A DNA stretch of 64,000 nt from an uncultured Bacteroidales bacterium. GTDB lineage: Bacteria > Bacteroidota > Bacteroidia > Bacteroidales > Bacteroidaceae. Both the position numbers and the translations under genes were made by a program. The DNA is taken from assembly GCA_902779085.1 (NCBI GenBank), contig CACYZY010000002.1, positions 310,001 to 374,000 on the forward strand. The letters run 5' to 3'. Below, piece by piece: positions 37,421 through 47,604 of this stretch. The notes below the pieces were generated by a model. The model saw nothing but the letters and a program-made list of their open reading frames with translations, was not told the DNA's origin and did not search any database. Numbering within the stretch: the stretch's first letter is position 1; every line of letters starts with the position of its first letter.

Positions 37421-37488
37421 TCATTTGCTAAACAAACATTAAGCACATAATTGGGTGCAAATATACCGCTTTTCTTATTAATTGCAAA
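37421..37488 (-). promoter_or_regulatory. SusC1 promoter and distal leader, shared with SusC3
   Basis: Minus-strand TTTG (37488-37485), 19-bp spacer, TATATTTG (37465-37458). The bases from the -7 element through 37421 (GCACCCAATTAT, then TGCTT and AGCAAATG) align with those downstream of the SusC3 promoter (54711-54760) at about 41 of 50 positions. TGCTT/AGCA could form a small hairpin near the 5' end of the mRNA. Confidence 0.75.
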
Positions 37489-37704
37489 TATTAAGTAAAT
37501 TTTTTTTAAAAATTATCGCTATTTGTTTTTATTCATTGTATAAAGTTAAAGAGAATATGCAACAAATACATTCAAAAATTATGGCAAATGCCTTTTTAAT
37601 TCTATTGATTAGCGTAAATGAAAAATTATTATGTATAGTCCCTTCTCTTTTTCCTGCTATTGATGTATCTCAGATCTTGTACCTTGCACTTTGTACCGCA
37701 AAAA

Positions 37705-37736
37705 CTTGGACAAGAATAAAAAAAAAGCTATATTTG
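37705..37736 (+). promoter_or_regulatory. Promoter of the Na/Ca exchanger operon
   Basis: CTTG (37705-37708), 20-bp spacer, TATATTTG (37729-37736). This sets transcription start near 37743 and therefore supports the ATG at 37758 rather than earlier in-frame codons. Confidence 0.7.
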
Positions 37737-37757
37737 CTCCCAAATGTGACTTTACAG

Positions 37758-38714
37758 ATGATGAATATCTTGTGCTTGCTTGGCGGTTTGGTGCTAATTT
37801 TGTTGGGGGCAAATTATCTGACAGATGGTGCATCATCTCTTGCTAAAAAACTTAAAGTTTCAGATTTAGTAATAGGTCTGACAGTAGTTGCTTTTGGCAC
37901 CTCTGCTCCAGAGTTAGCGGTTTCTATCTCTTCTGCTTTGAAGGATAGTGCCGACATCGCCATAGGTAATGTTGTGGGTAGTAACATGTTCAACACCCTG
38001 ATGATTGTGGGTTGTACCGCTTTCTTTGCTCCCATCATAGTTACTAGAAACACTTTATTGAAAGAAATCCCGCTTTGCATCCTGTCAGCTTTTGCATTGC
38101 TGGTAATTTGTAATGACATGTTGCTTGATCAACATCCTATGGATATGGTGAGCCGTACTGATGGTTTCCTTCTGTTGCTGTTTTTCATCATCTTTATGGT
38201 TTATACTTTTTCCATAGCTAAACAAAGCGGCAACGAGGAGGTAGAAGAAGTGAAGCAGATACCATTGTGGTTGTCTCTTATATATATAATAGGTGGACTG
38301 GCTGCTTTGGTGTTTGGTGGAAATATCTTTGTTGATGGAGCCACTGGCATAGCCCGTAGTTTAGGTGTGAGCGAGTCGATCATCGGTTTGACACTGGTGG
38401 CAGGTGGCACATCACTGCCTGAATTGGCTACTTCTGTAGTAGCTGCTTTGAAAAAAAATCCAGAAATGGCTATTGGTAATGTGGTGGGTAGTAACCTGTT
38501 TAATATCTTCCTGGTGTTGGGCGCTTCGGCTTCCATCACACCTTTACACATCATAGGCATCACCAATTTTGACCTTTGTTCATTAGTGGTGGCATGTGTG
38601 CAGTTGTGGCTATTTGGCGTTTTCTACAAAAAGCGCACCATCACCCGTGTTGAGGGCACTGTCTTGGTAGTGTGCTATGTAGCTTATTTGGCAACCCTTA
38701 TTTATATGAGTTAG
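37758..38714 (+). CDS. CaCA-family sodium/calcium exchanger (YrbG-like)
   Basis: Inner-membrane cation antiporter of 318 residues and about 10 membrane helices. The two alpha-repeats are plain: GTSAPELAVSISSALK with AIGNVVGSNMFNTL in the first half, GGTSLPELATSVVAALKK with AIGNVVGSNLFNIF in the second. The frame is open upstream to 37482, but the promoter lies at 37705-37736 and the upstream residues are not family-like, so the start is placed at 37758 (MMNILCLLGG). It lies 17 bp before the acetyltransferase-like gene. Confidence 0.92.
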   Translation: MMNILCLLGGLVLILLGANYLTDGASSLAKKLKVSDLVIGLTVVAFGTSAPELAVSISSALKDSADIAIGNVVGSNMFNTLMIVGCTAFFAPIIVTRNTLLKEIPLCILSAFALLVICNDMLLDQHPMDMVSRTDGFLLLLFFIIFMVYTFSIAKQSGNEEVEEVKQIPLWLSLIYIIGGLAALVFGGNIFVDGATGIARSLGVSESIIGLTLVAGGTSLPELATSVVAALKKNPEMAIGNVVGSNLFNIFLVLGASASITPLHIIGITNFDLCSLVVACVQLWLFGVFYKKRTITRVEGTVLVVCYVAYLATLIYMS

Positions 38715-38731
38715 TATTTATTATTAAGAAC

Positions 38732-39892
38732 ATGATAAAGATTAAAAAAGTTGAGAATAAGAGTGAGTTGAAGAAGTTCATACGTTTCAACTACGAAATG
38801 TATAAAGACAACCCTTATTCAGTTCCTGACCTTTATGAGGATATGCTCAATACTTTCGATAGAAAGAAGAATGGGGCATTCGAATTCTGCGAGGCCGACT
38901 TTTTCCTAGCATACAAGGATGAGAAGTTAGTAGGACGCGTAGCTGCATTTATCAACAATAAAGCCAATGAGACATGGAACACCAAGACAGTTCGTTTTGG
39001 GTGGATTGATTTCATTGATGATGCAGAAGTCTCTGAAGCCTTGATCAAAACGGTAGAGGATTGGGGTAAAGAGCGTGGCATGACAAACATACAAGGCCCG
39101 TTGGGCTTTACAGATTTTGATGCCGAGGGTATGCTGATTGAGGGATTCGACCAACTCAGTACTATGGCCACCATCTATAATTATCCTTATTATCCTCAAC
39201 ACATGGAACGCTTGGGGTTCAAGAAAGATGCAGACTGGGTTGAGATGAAGCTATACATGCCAGAAGACGGCCAGGTGCCCGAAAAACATCGTCGCATCTC
39301 AGAAATGATTATGAAGCGCTATAATCTGCGCATCAAGAAATATTCCTCCCGCAAGCAGCTGAAAGATGATTATGGACAGGCTATCTTTGAACTGATGAAC
39401 GAAGCATATGCTCCTTTGTATGGCTTTTCAGCATTGTCTGATCGCCAAATTAAGCAATACATTGATATGTACCTGCCTATCATCGACTTGAACATGATCA
39501 CCTTGATTATAGATGCAGAAGACAAGTTGGTAGGTGTGGGTATTTCCATGCCGTCGTTGGCAAAGGCGCTACAGAAGGCAAAAGGCAAACTCTTCCCATT
39601 TGGATGGTATCATTTGGCAAAGGTGCTTTATCTGAAACACTATGGCAAATGCCTGGATTTGCTTTTAGTGGCTGTAAAGCCAGAATATCAGAACAAGGGC
39701 GTCAATGCGTTGCTGTTTTATGACCTGATTCCTTCATATGCAAAACTGGGCTTCACGTATGCAGAAAGCAATCCCGAACTGGAATTAAATGACAAGGTGC
39801 AGGCTCAGTGGGATTATTTCGAGCACGAGGTACACAAGCGTAGAAGATCATTTATCAAGGAAATTGATGCGAAGAATATAGCTGACAATTGA
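38732..39892 (+). CDS. GNAT-like acetyltransferase domain protein
   Basis: A 386-residue cytoplasmic protein with two acyltransferase-like halves: an N-terminal segment (LVGRVAAFINN, about 70-80, and GPLGFTDFDAEGMLIEGF) and a C-terminal one with LLVAVKPEYQNKGVNALLF (about 310), which resembles the acetyl-CoA loop of GNAT proteins. The Bacteroidetes family is uncharacterised and the acceptor substrate cannot be predicted. The start at 38732 (MIKIKKVENK) is preferred because the upstream extension overlaps the exchanger gene. It precedes parE by 9 bp. Confidence 0.75.
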   Translation: MIKIKKVENKSELKKFIRFNYEMYKDNPYSVPDLYEDMLNTFDRKKNGAFEFCEADFFLAYKDEKLVGRVAAFINNKANETWNTKTVRFGWIDFIDDAEVSEALIKTVEDWGKERGMTNIQGPLGFTDFDAEGMLIEGFDQLSTMATIYNYPYYPQHMERLGFKKDADWVEMKLYMPEDGQVPEKHRRISEMIMKRYNLRIKKYSSRKQLKDDYGQAIFELMNEAYAPLYGFSALSDRQIKQYIDMYLPIIDLNMITLIIDAEDKLVGVGISMPSLAKALQKAKGKLFPFGWYHLAKVLYLKHYGKCLDLLLVAVKPEYQNKGVNALLFYDLIPSYAKLGFTYAESNPELELNDKVQAQWDYFEHEVHKRRRSFIKEIDAKNIADN

Positions 39893-39901
39893 TATTTTAA
39901 T

Positions 39902-41842
39902 ATGAATAAAGAGCTGGAAAATAATGAGAATGAAAATGGACAGTTGGCTTCGTCTAATTCTCAATTCTCAATTCTCAATTCTCAACAACCTGTAGATTAT
40001 ACCGATGAAAACATACGTCACCTGGACGACATGGATCATATCCGCATGCGTTCAGGTATGTATATTGGCCGCTTGGGTGATGGCTCGCAAGCTGACGATG
40101 GCATCTATGTATTGCTGAAGGAAACTGTTGATAACAGTATCGACGAGTTCAAGATGGGTGCTGGAAACCGTATTGAGGTGACCATTGAGGACAACCTTCG
40201 AGTGAGTGTACGCGATTATGGGCGAGGCATTCCACAAGGCAAGATGGTGGATGCTGTGAGCAAACTGAACACAGGTGGCAAGTACGACAGCAAAGCGTTC
40301 AAGAAAAGTGTTGGTCTGAATGGCGTAGGCTTGAAAGCTGTTAATGCACTCAGTACCCATTTTGAGGTACGCAGTTTTCGCGAAGGCATGGTACGTATCG
40401 CACAGTTTGAGTGTGGCAAGTTGGTGAGCGACATCACAGAGCCTACTTCCGAACCAACAGGTACCTATATCTATTTTGAACCTGATAACACGCTCTTTAC
40501 GGGATATTCTTATCACAATGACACAGTAGAGAACCTGCTCAAAAATTATACATACCTGAATACAGGGCTCTCCATTCTTTATAACGGACAGAAGATTTTG
40601 TCACGCCATGGCTTGGAAGACCTCCTAAAGGACAACATGACAATGGATGGATTGTATGATATCGTCCATCTGAAAGGCACAGACATAGAACTGGCTTTCA
40701 CTCATACCAACCAGTATGGCGAGGAATACTACTCGTTCGTCAATGGTCAGCATACCACCCAGGGTGGTACGCATCAGAGCGCATTGAAAGAGCATTTGGC
40801 ACGTACCATCAAGGAGTTTTACAATAAAAACTTTGAGTACAGTGATATACGTAACGGGTTGGTGGCTGCCATAGCTATCAATGTTGAGGAACCGCAGTTT
40901 GAAGGACAGACCAAAACCAAGCTAGGTTCTACGCTGATGGAACCCGATGGCGTGACCATCAATAAGTATATAGCCGACTTCGTAAAGCAGGAAGTAGATA
41001 ACTATTTGCACAAGCATCCTATTATGACTGAGGCCATGCTGCAAAAGATACAGGCTTCAGAAAAAGAGCGCAAGGCAATAGCCGGTGTGACCAAACTGGC
41101 GCGTGAGCGTGCCAAGAAAGCCAACCTGCATAACAGCAAACTGCGTGATTGCCGCTTCCACCTCAACGATGGAAAGGGCAAACCTCAGGAAGAACAGTCG
41201 TGCATCTTCATTACCGAGGGTTTGTCGGCAAGCGGCTCTATTACCAAGAGTCGTGACGTCAACACTCAGGCGGTGTTCAGTCTGCGAGGTAAACCCCTCA
41301 ACTCATATGGTCTGACCAAGAAGGTGGTGTATGAAAACGAGGAGTTTAACCTTCTGCAAGCTGCTCTTAATATCGAGGACGGCTTGGATGGACTGCGTTA
41401 CAACAAGGTGATTGTGGCTACAGATGCCGATGTTGATGGTATGCATATCCGTTTACTGATGATTACTTTCTTCCTGCAGTTCTTCCCTGATTTGATCAAG
41501 AAGGGACATGTATATATCCTGCAAACGCCACTGTTCCGTGTGCGCAATAAGAAAAAGACGACCTATTGCTATACTGAGGACGAGCGTGTGAAAGCTATTA
41601 AGAAGTTAGGCCCCAAGCCAGAGATAACCCGATTCAAAGGCCTGGGTGAGATTGATCCCGATGAATTCAAGAACTTCATAGGCGAGGACATGCGGCTGGA
41701 GCAAGTAAACTTGCATAAGACAGACTTGGTGAAAGAGTTGTTGGCGTTCTACATGGGTAAGAATACCATGGAGCGCCAGACGTTCATCATCAATAATCTG
41801 GTGATAGAAGAAGATTTGGTAACCGAAGATTTCATGTTATGA
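39902..41842 (+). CDS. parE: DNA topoisomerase IV subunit B
   Basis: ATPase subunit of topoisomerase IV, partner of ParC (17322-20000). GHKL ATP-binding motifs: [10 protein letters not shown] (about 75), DYGRGIP and [14 protein letters not shown]. The TOPRIM domain has ITEGLSASG (about 437) and [12 protein letters not shown] (about 503). At 646 residues it has ParE length (GyrB would be longer or have other insertions). The N-terminal ~35 residues are unusual: a Glu/Asn-rich stretch followed by [10 protein letters not shown], encoded by four AATTCTC repeats (39956-39983), before the conserved [17 protein letters not shown]. The stop overlaps coaD (ATGA). Confidence 0.93.
   Translation: MNKELENNENENGQLASSNSQFSILNSQQPVDYTDENIRHLDDMDHIRMRSGMYIGRLGDGSQADDGIYVLLKETVDNSIDEFKMGAGNRIEVTIEDNLRVSVRDYGRGIPQGKMVDAVSKLNTGGKYDSKAFKKSVGLNGVGLKAVNALSTHFEVRSFREGMVRIAQFECGKLVSDITEPTSEPTGTYIYFEPDNTLFTGYSYHNDTVENLLKNYTYLNTGLSILYNGQKILSRHGLEDLLKDNMTMDGLYDIVHLKGTDIELAFTHTNQYGEEYYSFVNGQHTTQGGTHQSALKEHLARTIKEFYNKNFEYSDIRNGLVAAIAINVEEPQFEGQTKTKLGSTLMEPDGVTINKYIADFVKQEVDNYLHKHPIMTEAMLQKIQASEKERKAIAGVTKLARERAKKANLHNSKLRDCRFHLNDGKGKPQEEQSCIFITEGLSASGSITKSRDVNTQAVFSLRGKPLNSYGLTKKVVYENEEFNLLQAALNIEDGLDGLRYNKVIVATDADVDGMHIRLLMITFFLQFFPDLIKKGHVYILQTPLFRVRNKKKTTYCYTEDERVKAIKKLGPKPEITRFKGLGEIDPDEFKNFIGEDMRLEQVNLHKTDLVKELLAFYMGKNTMERQTFIINNLVIEEDLVTEDFML
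39956..39983. repeat. AATTCTC heptamer tandem repeat inside parE
   Basis: Four perfect AATTCTC copies in frame, encoding the same [10 protein letters not shown] peptide as the array in the purF-like gene at 73-107. The flanking 5' bases also match that site. The array lies ahead of the first conserved ParE residues, where an insertion is tolerable. Confidence 0.88.
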
Positions 41843-42297
41843 GCAAAGCATTATTCCCTGGCACATTCGACCCCTTTACTATTGGCCACGAGGACATCGT
41901 GAAGCGCACACTCACCTTTATGGATGAGGTGGTAATTGCCATTGTCAACAACCCCGATAAACACGCCTTGTTTTCTGTTGAAGAAAGGGTGCGCATGATT
42001 AGCGACTTGTATGAGAATGATCCACGTGTGCAGGTCATTGCCTTCGAAGGTGCTACCCCCGACGTCGCTTTGGCGGTGGGGGCAAACGCTATTGTGCGAG
42101 GCGTGCGCAGTGTGAAGGATTTCGAATACGAAGAGAACCTGGCTTTCATATATAAGAAGATGTGTGGCATCGAAACCATCTTGCTTTATACTGATCCTGA
42201 ACTGGCTTGTGTCAGTTCTTCAATTGTTAGGGAGATGATAAAGTTTGGTAAGGACCCAGGCGAATTTGTCCCCTTTCCTTTAAAAATAAAGAAATGA
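41839..42297 (+). CDS. coaD: Phosphopantetheine adenylyltransferase
   Basis: Penultimate step of coenzyme A synthesis (4'-phosphopantetheine plus ATP to dephospho-CoA). Nucleotidyltransferase motif TIGH in [15 protein letters not shown] (about 6-20), conserved [20 protein letters not shown] (about 75) and SSSIVREM (about 130). At 152 residues it has normal length. The start overlaps parE by 4 bp and it is part of the 37758-44005 gene series. Confidence 0.96.
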   Translation: MSKALFPGTFDPFTIGHEDIVKRTLTFMDEVVIAIVNNPDKHALFSVEERVRMISDLYENDPRVQVIAFEGATPDVALAVGANAIVRGVRSVKDFEYEENLAFIYKKMCGIETILLYTDPELACVSSSIVREMIKFGKDPGEFVPFPLKIKK

Positions 42298-42383
42298 TAC
42301 TTTCTGGAGCTGCGAGTGCCGAACCAAGTTTGCTTGAATTAAGCCGAGTTGGCAACATAAGGTACATAGTAAAAATGAGATAA
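42294..42383 (+). CDS. Possible 29-codon ORF or dispersed repeat remnant
   Basis: An ATG overlapping the coaD stop (ATGA) opens 29 codons ending 2 bp before the next gene. The peptide (GAASAEPSLLELSRVGN in its middle) looks like translated repeat sequence rather than a folded protein. It fills the whole gap between coaD and the protease gene. Function is doubtful; it is listed because the overlap and the exact fit could also mean translational coupling. Confidence 0.3.
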   Translation: MILSGAASAEPSLLELSRVGNIRYIVKMR

Positions 42384-42385
42384 AC

Positions 42386-44005
42386 ATGAAGAAACTACTA
42401 TTCATAGTATTGTTGGGTACTCTGTCTTTGCCCATTTGCTCGCAAACCACATCCCGAATGGCAATGCGCAAGCTCAATTTGGCAGAATATGCTATCAGTC
42501 AGCTATATGTTGATAGCGTTAACGAAAATAGCTTAGTCGAAAGTGCCATTATTAAAATGCTCTCGCAACTTGACCCTCATTCTACTTATAGCAATCCTGA
42601 CGAGGTGAAGGAGATGAATGAGCCTTTGCAGGGTAACTTTGACGGTATCGGTGTGCAGTTCCAGATGATGGAAGACACCCTGTTGGTAATTCAGCCCGTA
42701 AGTGGTGGGCCTTCAGAGAAGGTGGGTATTCTGGCTGGCGATCGTATCATTGCAGTCAACGACTCTACTATAGCTGGCGTAAAGCTCAGTACTGAGGATA
42801 TCATGAAGAGATTGCGTGGGCCTAAAGGTACCAAAGTTGACCTTACCGTACTACGTCGCGATGTAAAAGATTTGCTGCACTTTACAGTCAAGCGTGACAA
42901 AATACCTCTTTACAGTCTCGATGCTTCCTATATGATAGAACCAGGCATTGGCTATATCCGAGTGAGTCGTTTCGCCATGACCACAGGTGATGAGTTTCTT
43001 GAAGCTATGAAAAAACTGCAAGCTAAAGGCATGGTTGATTTGATACTTGACTTGCAAGGCAACGGGGGTGGCTATTTGAATGCCGCTATCGACCTGGCTA
43101 ATGAGTTTCTAGGCCCCCGTGAACTAATAGTATATACTGAGGGACGTTCAGAAAAGCGCAGTAATTTCTTTGCCAAGGGCAATGGTCATTTCCAACAAGG
43201 CAGATTGGTGCTTCTGGTGGATGAATATTCTGCCTCTGCGTCAGAAATTGTGGCTGGTGCTATGCAAGATTGGGATAGGGCAGTACTCGTTGGTCGCCGA
43301 TCGTTTGGCAAGGGGTTGGTACAACGCCCCGTTGACCTGCCTGATGGTTCAATGATTCGTCTTACTGTGGCTCGTTATTACACCCCTTCTGGTCGTAGCA
43401 TACAGAAACCTTACACCAAATCAGCTAAAGATGGCGGTAAGGCTGTAGAGGTAGATTTTGAACAGTATCGTTCCGACCTTATTGCTCGCTACAACAATGG
43501 TGAACTGATGCATGCTGACAGTATCCACTTTCCAGATTCTTTGAAGTATACTACCAAACGTTTAAAACGTACAGTCTATGGCGGCGGCGGCATTATGCCC
43601 GACTATTTCGTGCCGATGGACACTACTTCATATACCAAGTTGCATCGTAACTTAGTGGCGAAGGGGGTGGTCAATAAGACGGTATCGGTATATATCGACA
43701 AGCACCGCAAAGATTTACAGCGTCGTTACAAAGAATTCAATACCTTTAATGCAGGCTATCAAGTGGGGGATGATGTACTGGATATTCTTAAAGAAGAGGC
43801 GGATAAGGTGAAAGAAGAGTTGACAGAAGAGGAATATAAACTCTCATTGCCACTTATCCGTACCCAGCTAAAAGCACTCATGGCACGAGATTTATGGGAT
43901 ATTAGTGAATACTATCAAGTCATCAATACTACTAATGAAAGTGTAATTCAAGCGCTTCGAATCCTCAATGATGACTATCAGCGATATCTGTCAAGTACCG
44001 AATAG
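42386..44005 (+). CDS. C-terminal processing peptidase (S41A), exported
   Basis: A signal peptide (about 1-19) is followed by an N-terminal helical region, a PDZ domain (about 75-160, including GGPSEKVGILAGDRIIAVN) and the S41 protease core. The catalytic dyad is Ser284 in SASASEIVAG and Lys309 in RSFGKGLVQ, 25 residues apart as in classical CTP/Prc enzymes. At 539 residues it matches Bacteroidetes CTPs that trim or degrade envelope proteins. The last 15 bp overlap the PAP2 gene on the other strand. Confidence 0.93.
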   Translation: MKKLLFIVLLGTLSLPICSQTTSRMAMRKLNLAEYAISQLYVDSVNENSLVESAIIKMLSQLDPHSTYSNPDEVKEMNEPLQGNFDGIGVQFQMMEDTLLVIQPVSGGPSEKVGILAGDRIIAVNDSTIAGVKLSTEDIMKRLRGPKGTKVDLTVLRRDVKDLLHFTVKRDKIPLYSLDASYMIEPGIGYIRVSRFAMTTGDEFLEAMKKLQAKGMVDLILDLQGNGGGYLNAAIDLANEFLGPRELIVYTEGRSEKRSNFFAKGNGHFQQGRLVLLVDEYSASASEIVAGAMQDWDRAVLVGRRSFGKGLVQRPVDLPDGSMIRLTVARYYTPSGRSIQKPYTKSAKDGGKAVEVDFEQYRSDLIARYNNGELMHADSIHFPDSLKYTTKRLKRTVYGGGGIMPDYFVPMDTTSYTKLHRNLVAKGVVNKTVSVYIDKHRKDLQRRYKEFNTFNAGYQVGDDVLDILKEEADKVKEELTEEEYKLSLPLIRTQLKALMARDLWDISEYYQVINTTNESVIQALRILNDDYQRYLSSTE

Positions 44006-44593
44006 TACTTTGTTCAACCATTTGCTGACGTAGATGCTGCCAACGGCACAACCAACGCCTATGGCTGCCCCTGCCATCACATCCGTAGGATAATGTACAC
44101 CTTCGTGCATGCGTGAGATACCTACTGATACAGCGTAAACTGCAGAAGGAGCTATGACATACCATTTAGGATATTTTATGCACAACGATGTGCAGAGGGC
44201 AAAAGCCGATGCCGTATGTCCAGAAGGGAATGATGGGTCGGGTTCTGTGCTGCGTGGAAAAATCAAGTCGGGCCATTTCTCATAAGGACGTGTGCGGTTA
44301 AAGATATACTTCGTGCCAAAACCTATGATAAAAGCACTTGCCACGCTTGCACCTATATATATAGCGTCCTGCTGCAACTGTTTGTCTTTTTTTATCAGTC
44401 CTACAATGCCCATCACTGTGGGTACTCCTAAAGCCACATATGGCTCTGTTGTTGAGATAAATTTACTGTAGTCGTGAATAAACTGTCCATTCCATCCGTT
44501 GATGTCGTGTAGCATGTTCACCTCCCAATTTTGGGCAAATACGCATACACATACCATCATCAATACTAAACTTATATAAAATCTTTTGCTCAT
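43991..44593 (-). CDS. PAP2-family membrane phosphatase
   Basis: Type-2 phosphatidic acid phosphatase superfamily, acting on lipid phosphates at the outer face of the inner membrane (undecaprenyl-pyrophosphate, phosphatidylglycerol-phosphate or lipid A phosphates). A signal-like N-terminus (about 1-20) is followed by membrane helices. All three motifs are present: KYIFNRTRP, PSGH and SRMHEGVHYPTDVM. The 200-residue length fits. Substrate not predictable. Its 3' end overlaps the convergent protease gene by 15 bp. Confidence 0.9.
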   Translation of the reverse strand: MSKRFYISLVLMMVCVCVFAQNWEVNMLHDINGWNGQFIHDYSKFISTTEPYVALGVPTVMGIVGLIKKDKQLQQDAIYIGASVASAFIIGFGTKYIFNRTRPYEKWPDLIFPRSTEPDPSFPSGHTASAFALCTSLCIKYPKWYVIAPSAVYAVSVGISRMHEGVHYPTDVMAGAAIGVGCAVGSIYVSKWLNKVLFGT

Positions 44594-44754
44594 ATCTTTC
44601 TTCTTGTTTTCCTGTTTGCAAAGTTACGATAAGTTGAGCGCAGAACCAAATATGCCCGCAAATTTTTATCCCGAGACAGAGTAACTTGGGCTATGCTGAA
44701 GTTTCGCGAATGTTGAAAAACATGCCTGTACTGTATCAAATAATTTAACAATCA

Positions 44755-44786
44755 TTTGCTAAATAATTGTTTTTAACCTATTTTTG
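44755..44786 (+). promoter_or_regulatory. Promoter of the fumarate reductase operon
   Basis: TTTG (44755-44758), 20-bp spacer, TATTTTTG (44779-44786): full Bacteroidetes consensus, giving an AT-rich leader of about 65 nt before the first gene. Confidence 0.85.
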
Positions 44787-44859
44787 TAGCTACTTATGAG
44801 AATCCTTGTATAAAAATACGAAATAATTAACAATTAAAAATATTAAAATTCAATTATTT

Positions 44860-45537
44860 ATGTGGTTAAGTAATTCATCAGTAGGAAGGAAAGTGGTGAT
44901 GAGCGTTACTGGTATCGCCCTTATCCTGTTTCTGACATTTCACTGTGCGATGAACGTAGTTGCCTTGATTTCGCCTTCCGGCTACAACTGGATTTGCGAG
45001 ATGCTGGGTGCTAACTGGTATGCTGTAGCTGCTACCATGGTCCTGGCTTGCTTGTTCGTCATCCATTTGGTTTATGCTTTCTGGCTTACTTGGCAAAACA
45101 GAAAAGCACGCGGTAACGAGCGTTATGCTGTGACTGACAAACCTAAGACAGTAGAGTGGGCATCACAGAACATGTTGGTGCTGGGCATTATCGTGGTGCT
45201 GGGCTTGTGTCTTCATCTCTTCAACTTTTGGGCAAAGATGATGTTGCCTGAGTTGAATGGCACTACCGATTTGCAAGTGCTGAGCAACGCTACCAATGGT
45301 ATCTATCACATCAAGCAGACTTTCAGCAATGTGATTTATGTGGTACTTTATCTGATTTGGATTTGCGCCCTGTGGTTCCACCTCACTCATGGCTTCTGGA
45401 GCGCTTTGCAGACCCTTGGCTGGAACAACCGTATCTGGTTAGATCGTTGGAAATGCATTGGCAATATTTACACCACCATCATTTGTGGTTGCTTTGCCCT
45501 GGTAGTTATCGTATTCTATGTTAAATCGTTGCTCTGA
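44860..45537 (+). CDS. Succinate dehydrogenase/fumarate reductase cytochrome b subunit
   Basis: Di-heme membrane anchor (type B, five helices in one 225-residue chain) that passes electrons between menaquinone and the catalytic subunits. Candidate heme ligands are the His residues in LFLTFHCAMN (about 28), FVIHLVYAF (about 68), LCLHLFNF and WFHLTHGFWSAL (about 174). It is the first gene of the complex, 49 bp before the flavoprotein gene. In Bacteroidetes this enzyme works mainly as fumarate reductase in anaerobic metabolism. Confidence 0.93.
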   Translation: MWLSNSSVGRKVVMSVTGIALILFLTFHCAMNVVALISPSGYNWICEMLGANWYAVAATMVLACLFVIHLVYAFWLTWQNRKARGNERYAVTDKPKTVEWASQNMLVLGIIVVLGLCLHLFNFWAKMMLPELNGTTDLQVLSNATNGIYHIKQTFSNVIYVVLYLIWICALWFHLTHGFWSALQTLGWNNRIWLDRWKCIGNIYTTIICGCFALVVIVFYVKSLL

Positions 45538-45586
45538 GGTATAATTTGACCTAAAGCCTGAACAATTAAAACTTAAAACTAAAATT

Positions 45587-47566
45587 ATGGTTAAGATAGA
45601 TTCTAAGATTCCTGAAGGGCCAGTAGCTGAGAAATGGACTAACTACAAGGCTCATCAAAAATTGGTAAACCCAGCTAACAAGCGTCGTCTTGACATCATC
45701 GTGGTAGGAACTGGCTTGGCAGGTGCTTCTGCTGCAGCTTCCCTCGGTGAGATGGGTTTCCGCGTACTGAATTTCTGTATTCAGGACAGTCCACGCCGTG
45801 CGCATTCTATTGCAGCGCAGGGTGGTATCAACGCAGCTAAGAATTACCAAAACGACGGTGACTCAGTTTATCGTCTGTTCTATGATACAGTGAAGGGTGG
45901 TGACTACCGTGCTCGTGAGGCCAATGTATATCGTTTGGCTGAGGTGTCAAACAACATCATTGACCAATGCGTGGCACAGGGTGTACCTTTTGCACGTGAA
46001 TATGGTGGCTTGCTGGCTAACCGTTCATTCGGTGGTGCACAGGTAAGTCGTACATTCTATGCCCGTGGTCAAACGGGTCAGCAGTTGTTGCTGGGCGCTT
46101 ACTCTGCACTGAGCTGCCAGGTAGCTGCAGGTACCGTGAAGCTTTATACCCGCTATGAGATGCTGGATGTAGTGCTTATCGACGGCCGTGCTCGTGGTAT
46201 CATTGCTCGCAACCTGGTAACTGGTAAGCTGGAACGTTTTGCTGCTCACGCTGTGGTAATTGCTACTGGTGGTTATGGTAATACCTACTTCCTGTCAACC
46301 AATGCTATGGCTTGCAACGTTTCAGCTGCTATGGCTTGCTACCGCAAGGGTGCTTGGTTTGCAAACCCAGCTTTCGTACAGATTCATCCAACTTGTATCC
46401 CAGTTCACGGCGACAAGCAGTCTAAGCTGACGCTGATGTCAGAGTCTCTGCGTAATGATGGTCGTATTTGGGTGCCAAAGAAGTTGGAAGATGCAAAGAA
46501 ATTGCAGGAAGGTACATTGCAAGGTGCCGACATTCCTGAAGAGGATCGTGACTACTATCTGGAGCGTCGTTATCCAGCCTTCGGTAACCTCGTACCTCGT
46601 GATGTGGCTTCACGTGCTGCAAAAGAGCGTTGCGACAAGGGCTATGGTGTCAACAATACCGGCTTGGCTGTGTTCCTTGACTTCTCTGAGGCTATTGGTC
46701 GTCTGGGTATTGACGTGATTCGTCAGCGCTATGGCAACCTGTTTGATATGTATGAGGAAATTACCGACGTTAATCCTGGCAAGGTGGCTAATGAAATCAA
46801 TGGCGTGAAGTATTACTACCCAATGATGATTTATCCTGCTATCCACTATACTATGGGTGGTATCTGGGTTGACTACGAGCTGCAAACCAGCGTAAAGGGT
46901 CTGTTTGCTATTGGTGAGGCTAACTTCTCTGACCATGGAGCTAACCGACTGGGTGCTTCTGCACTGATGCAGGGTTTGGCTGATGGTTACTTTGTATTGC
47001 CTTATACCATCCAGAACTACTTGAGCGATCAGATTACTGTTCCTCGTTTCAAGACCGATACTCCTGAGTTTGATGAGGCAGAAAAGGCTGTTCAGGCAAA
47101 GATTGACCACCTGATGAACATCAAGGGCAAGCGCTCTGTTGATTCTATCCACAAAGAGTTGGGTCATATCATGTGGGAATATGTTGGTATGGGCCGCACA
47201 GCTGAAGGCTTGAAGACAGGCTTGGAGAAGCTGAAGGAAATCCGTAAGGTGTTCGAAACAGATTTGTTCATTCCTGGTAAGCAGGATGGTGTGAACGTAG
47301 AGTTGGAGAAAGCATTCCGTCTTAACGACTTCATCACTATGGGTGAGTTGATGGCACACGATGCTTTGAGCCGCAACGAGAGTTGTGGTGGTCACTTCCG
47401 TGAGGAGTACCAGACTGAGGAAGGTGAGGCACTACGTGATGACAAGAACTACTTCTACGTAGGTTGCTGGGAATACCAGGGCTCTGACGACAAGGAACCT
47501 GTAATGATGAAAGAACCTCTGGAATATGAGGCTATCAAGGTACAGACCCGTAACTACAAGAGCTAA
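45587..47566 (+). CDS. Fumarate reductase/succinate dehydrogenase flavoprotein subunit
   Basis: Catalytic FAD subunit, 659 residues. The dinucleotide motif [19 protein letters not shown] lies at about 36-54; the covalent-FAD His is in [16 protein letters not shown] (about 66-81). Substrate-site residues are in the HPT segment near 268 and in [20 protein letters not shown]. The length and type-B features match the three-subunit Bacteroides and Wolinella enzymes. Confidence 0.96.
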   Translation: MVKIDSKIPEGPVAEKWTNYKAHQKLVNPANKRRLDIIVVGTGLAGASAAASLGEMGFRVLNFCIQDSPRRAHSIAAQGGINAAKNYQNDGDSVYRLFYDTVKGGDYRAREANVYRLAEVSNNIIDQCVAQGVPFAREYGGLLANRSFGGAQVSRTFYARGQTGQQLLLGAYSALSCQVAAGTVKLYTRYEMLDVVLIDGRARGIIARNLVTGKLERFAAHAVVIATGGYGNTYFLSTNAMACNVSAAMACYRKGAWFANPAFVQIHPTCIPVHGDKQSKLTLMSESLRNDGRIWVPKKLEDAKKLQEGTLQGADIPEEDRDYYLERRYPAFGNLVPRDVASRAAKERCDKGYGVNNTGLAVFLDFSEAIGRLGIDVIRQRYGNLFDMYEEITDVNPGKVANEINGVKYYYPMMIYPAIHYTMGGIWVDYELQTSVKGLFAIGEANFSDHGANRLGASALMQGLADGYFVLPYTIQNYLSDQITVPRFKTDTPEFDEAEKAVQAKIDHLMNIKGKRSVDSIHKELGHIMWEYVGMGRTAEGLKTGLEKLKEIRKVFETDLFIPGKQDGVNVELEKAFRLNDFITMGELMAHDALSRNESCGGHFREEYQTEEGEALRDDKNYFYVGCWEYQGSDDKEPVMMKEPLEYEAIKVQTRNYKS

Positions 47567-47604
47567 TAAGGGAAGTTGAACATTTTAAAGAACAAAGAAA
47601 AACT

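Noticed and set aside
37482-37757. N-terminal extension of the Na/Ca exchanger
   Set aside because: The TATATTTG promoter lies at 37729 and the extra residues are not family-like.
17322-41842. parC and parE being far apart as an anomaly
   Set aside because: Separate parC and parE loci are common in Bacteroidetes.
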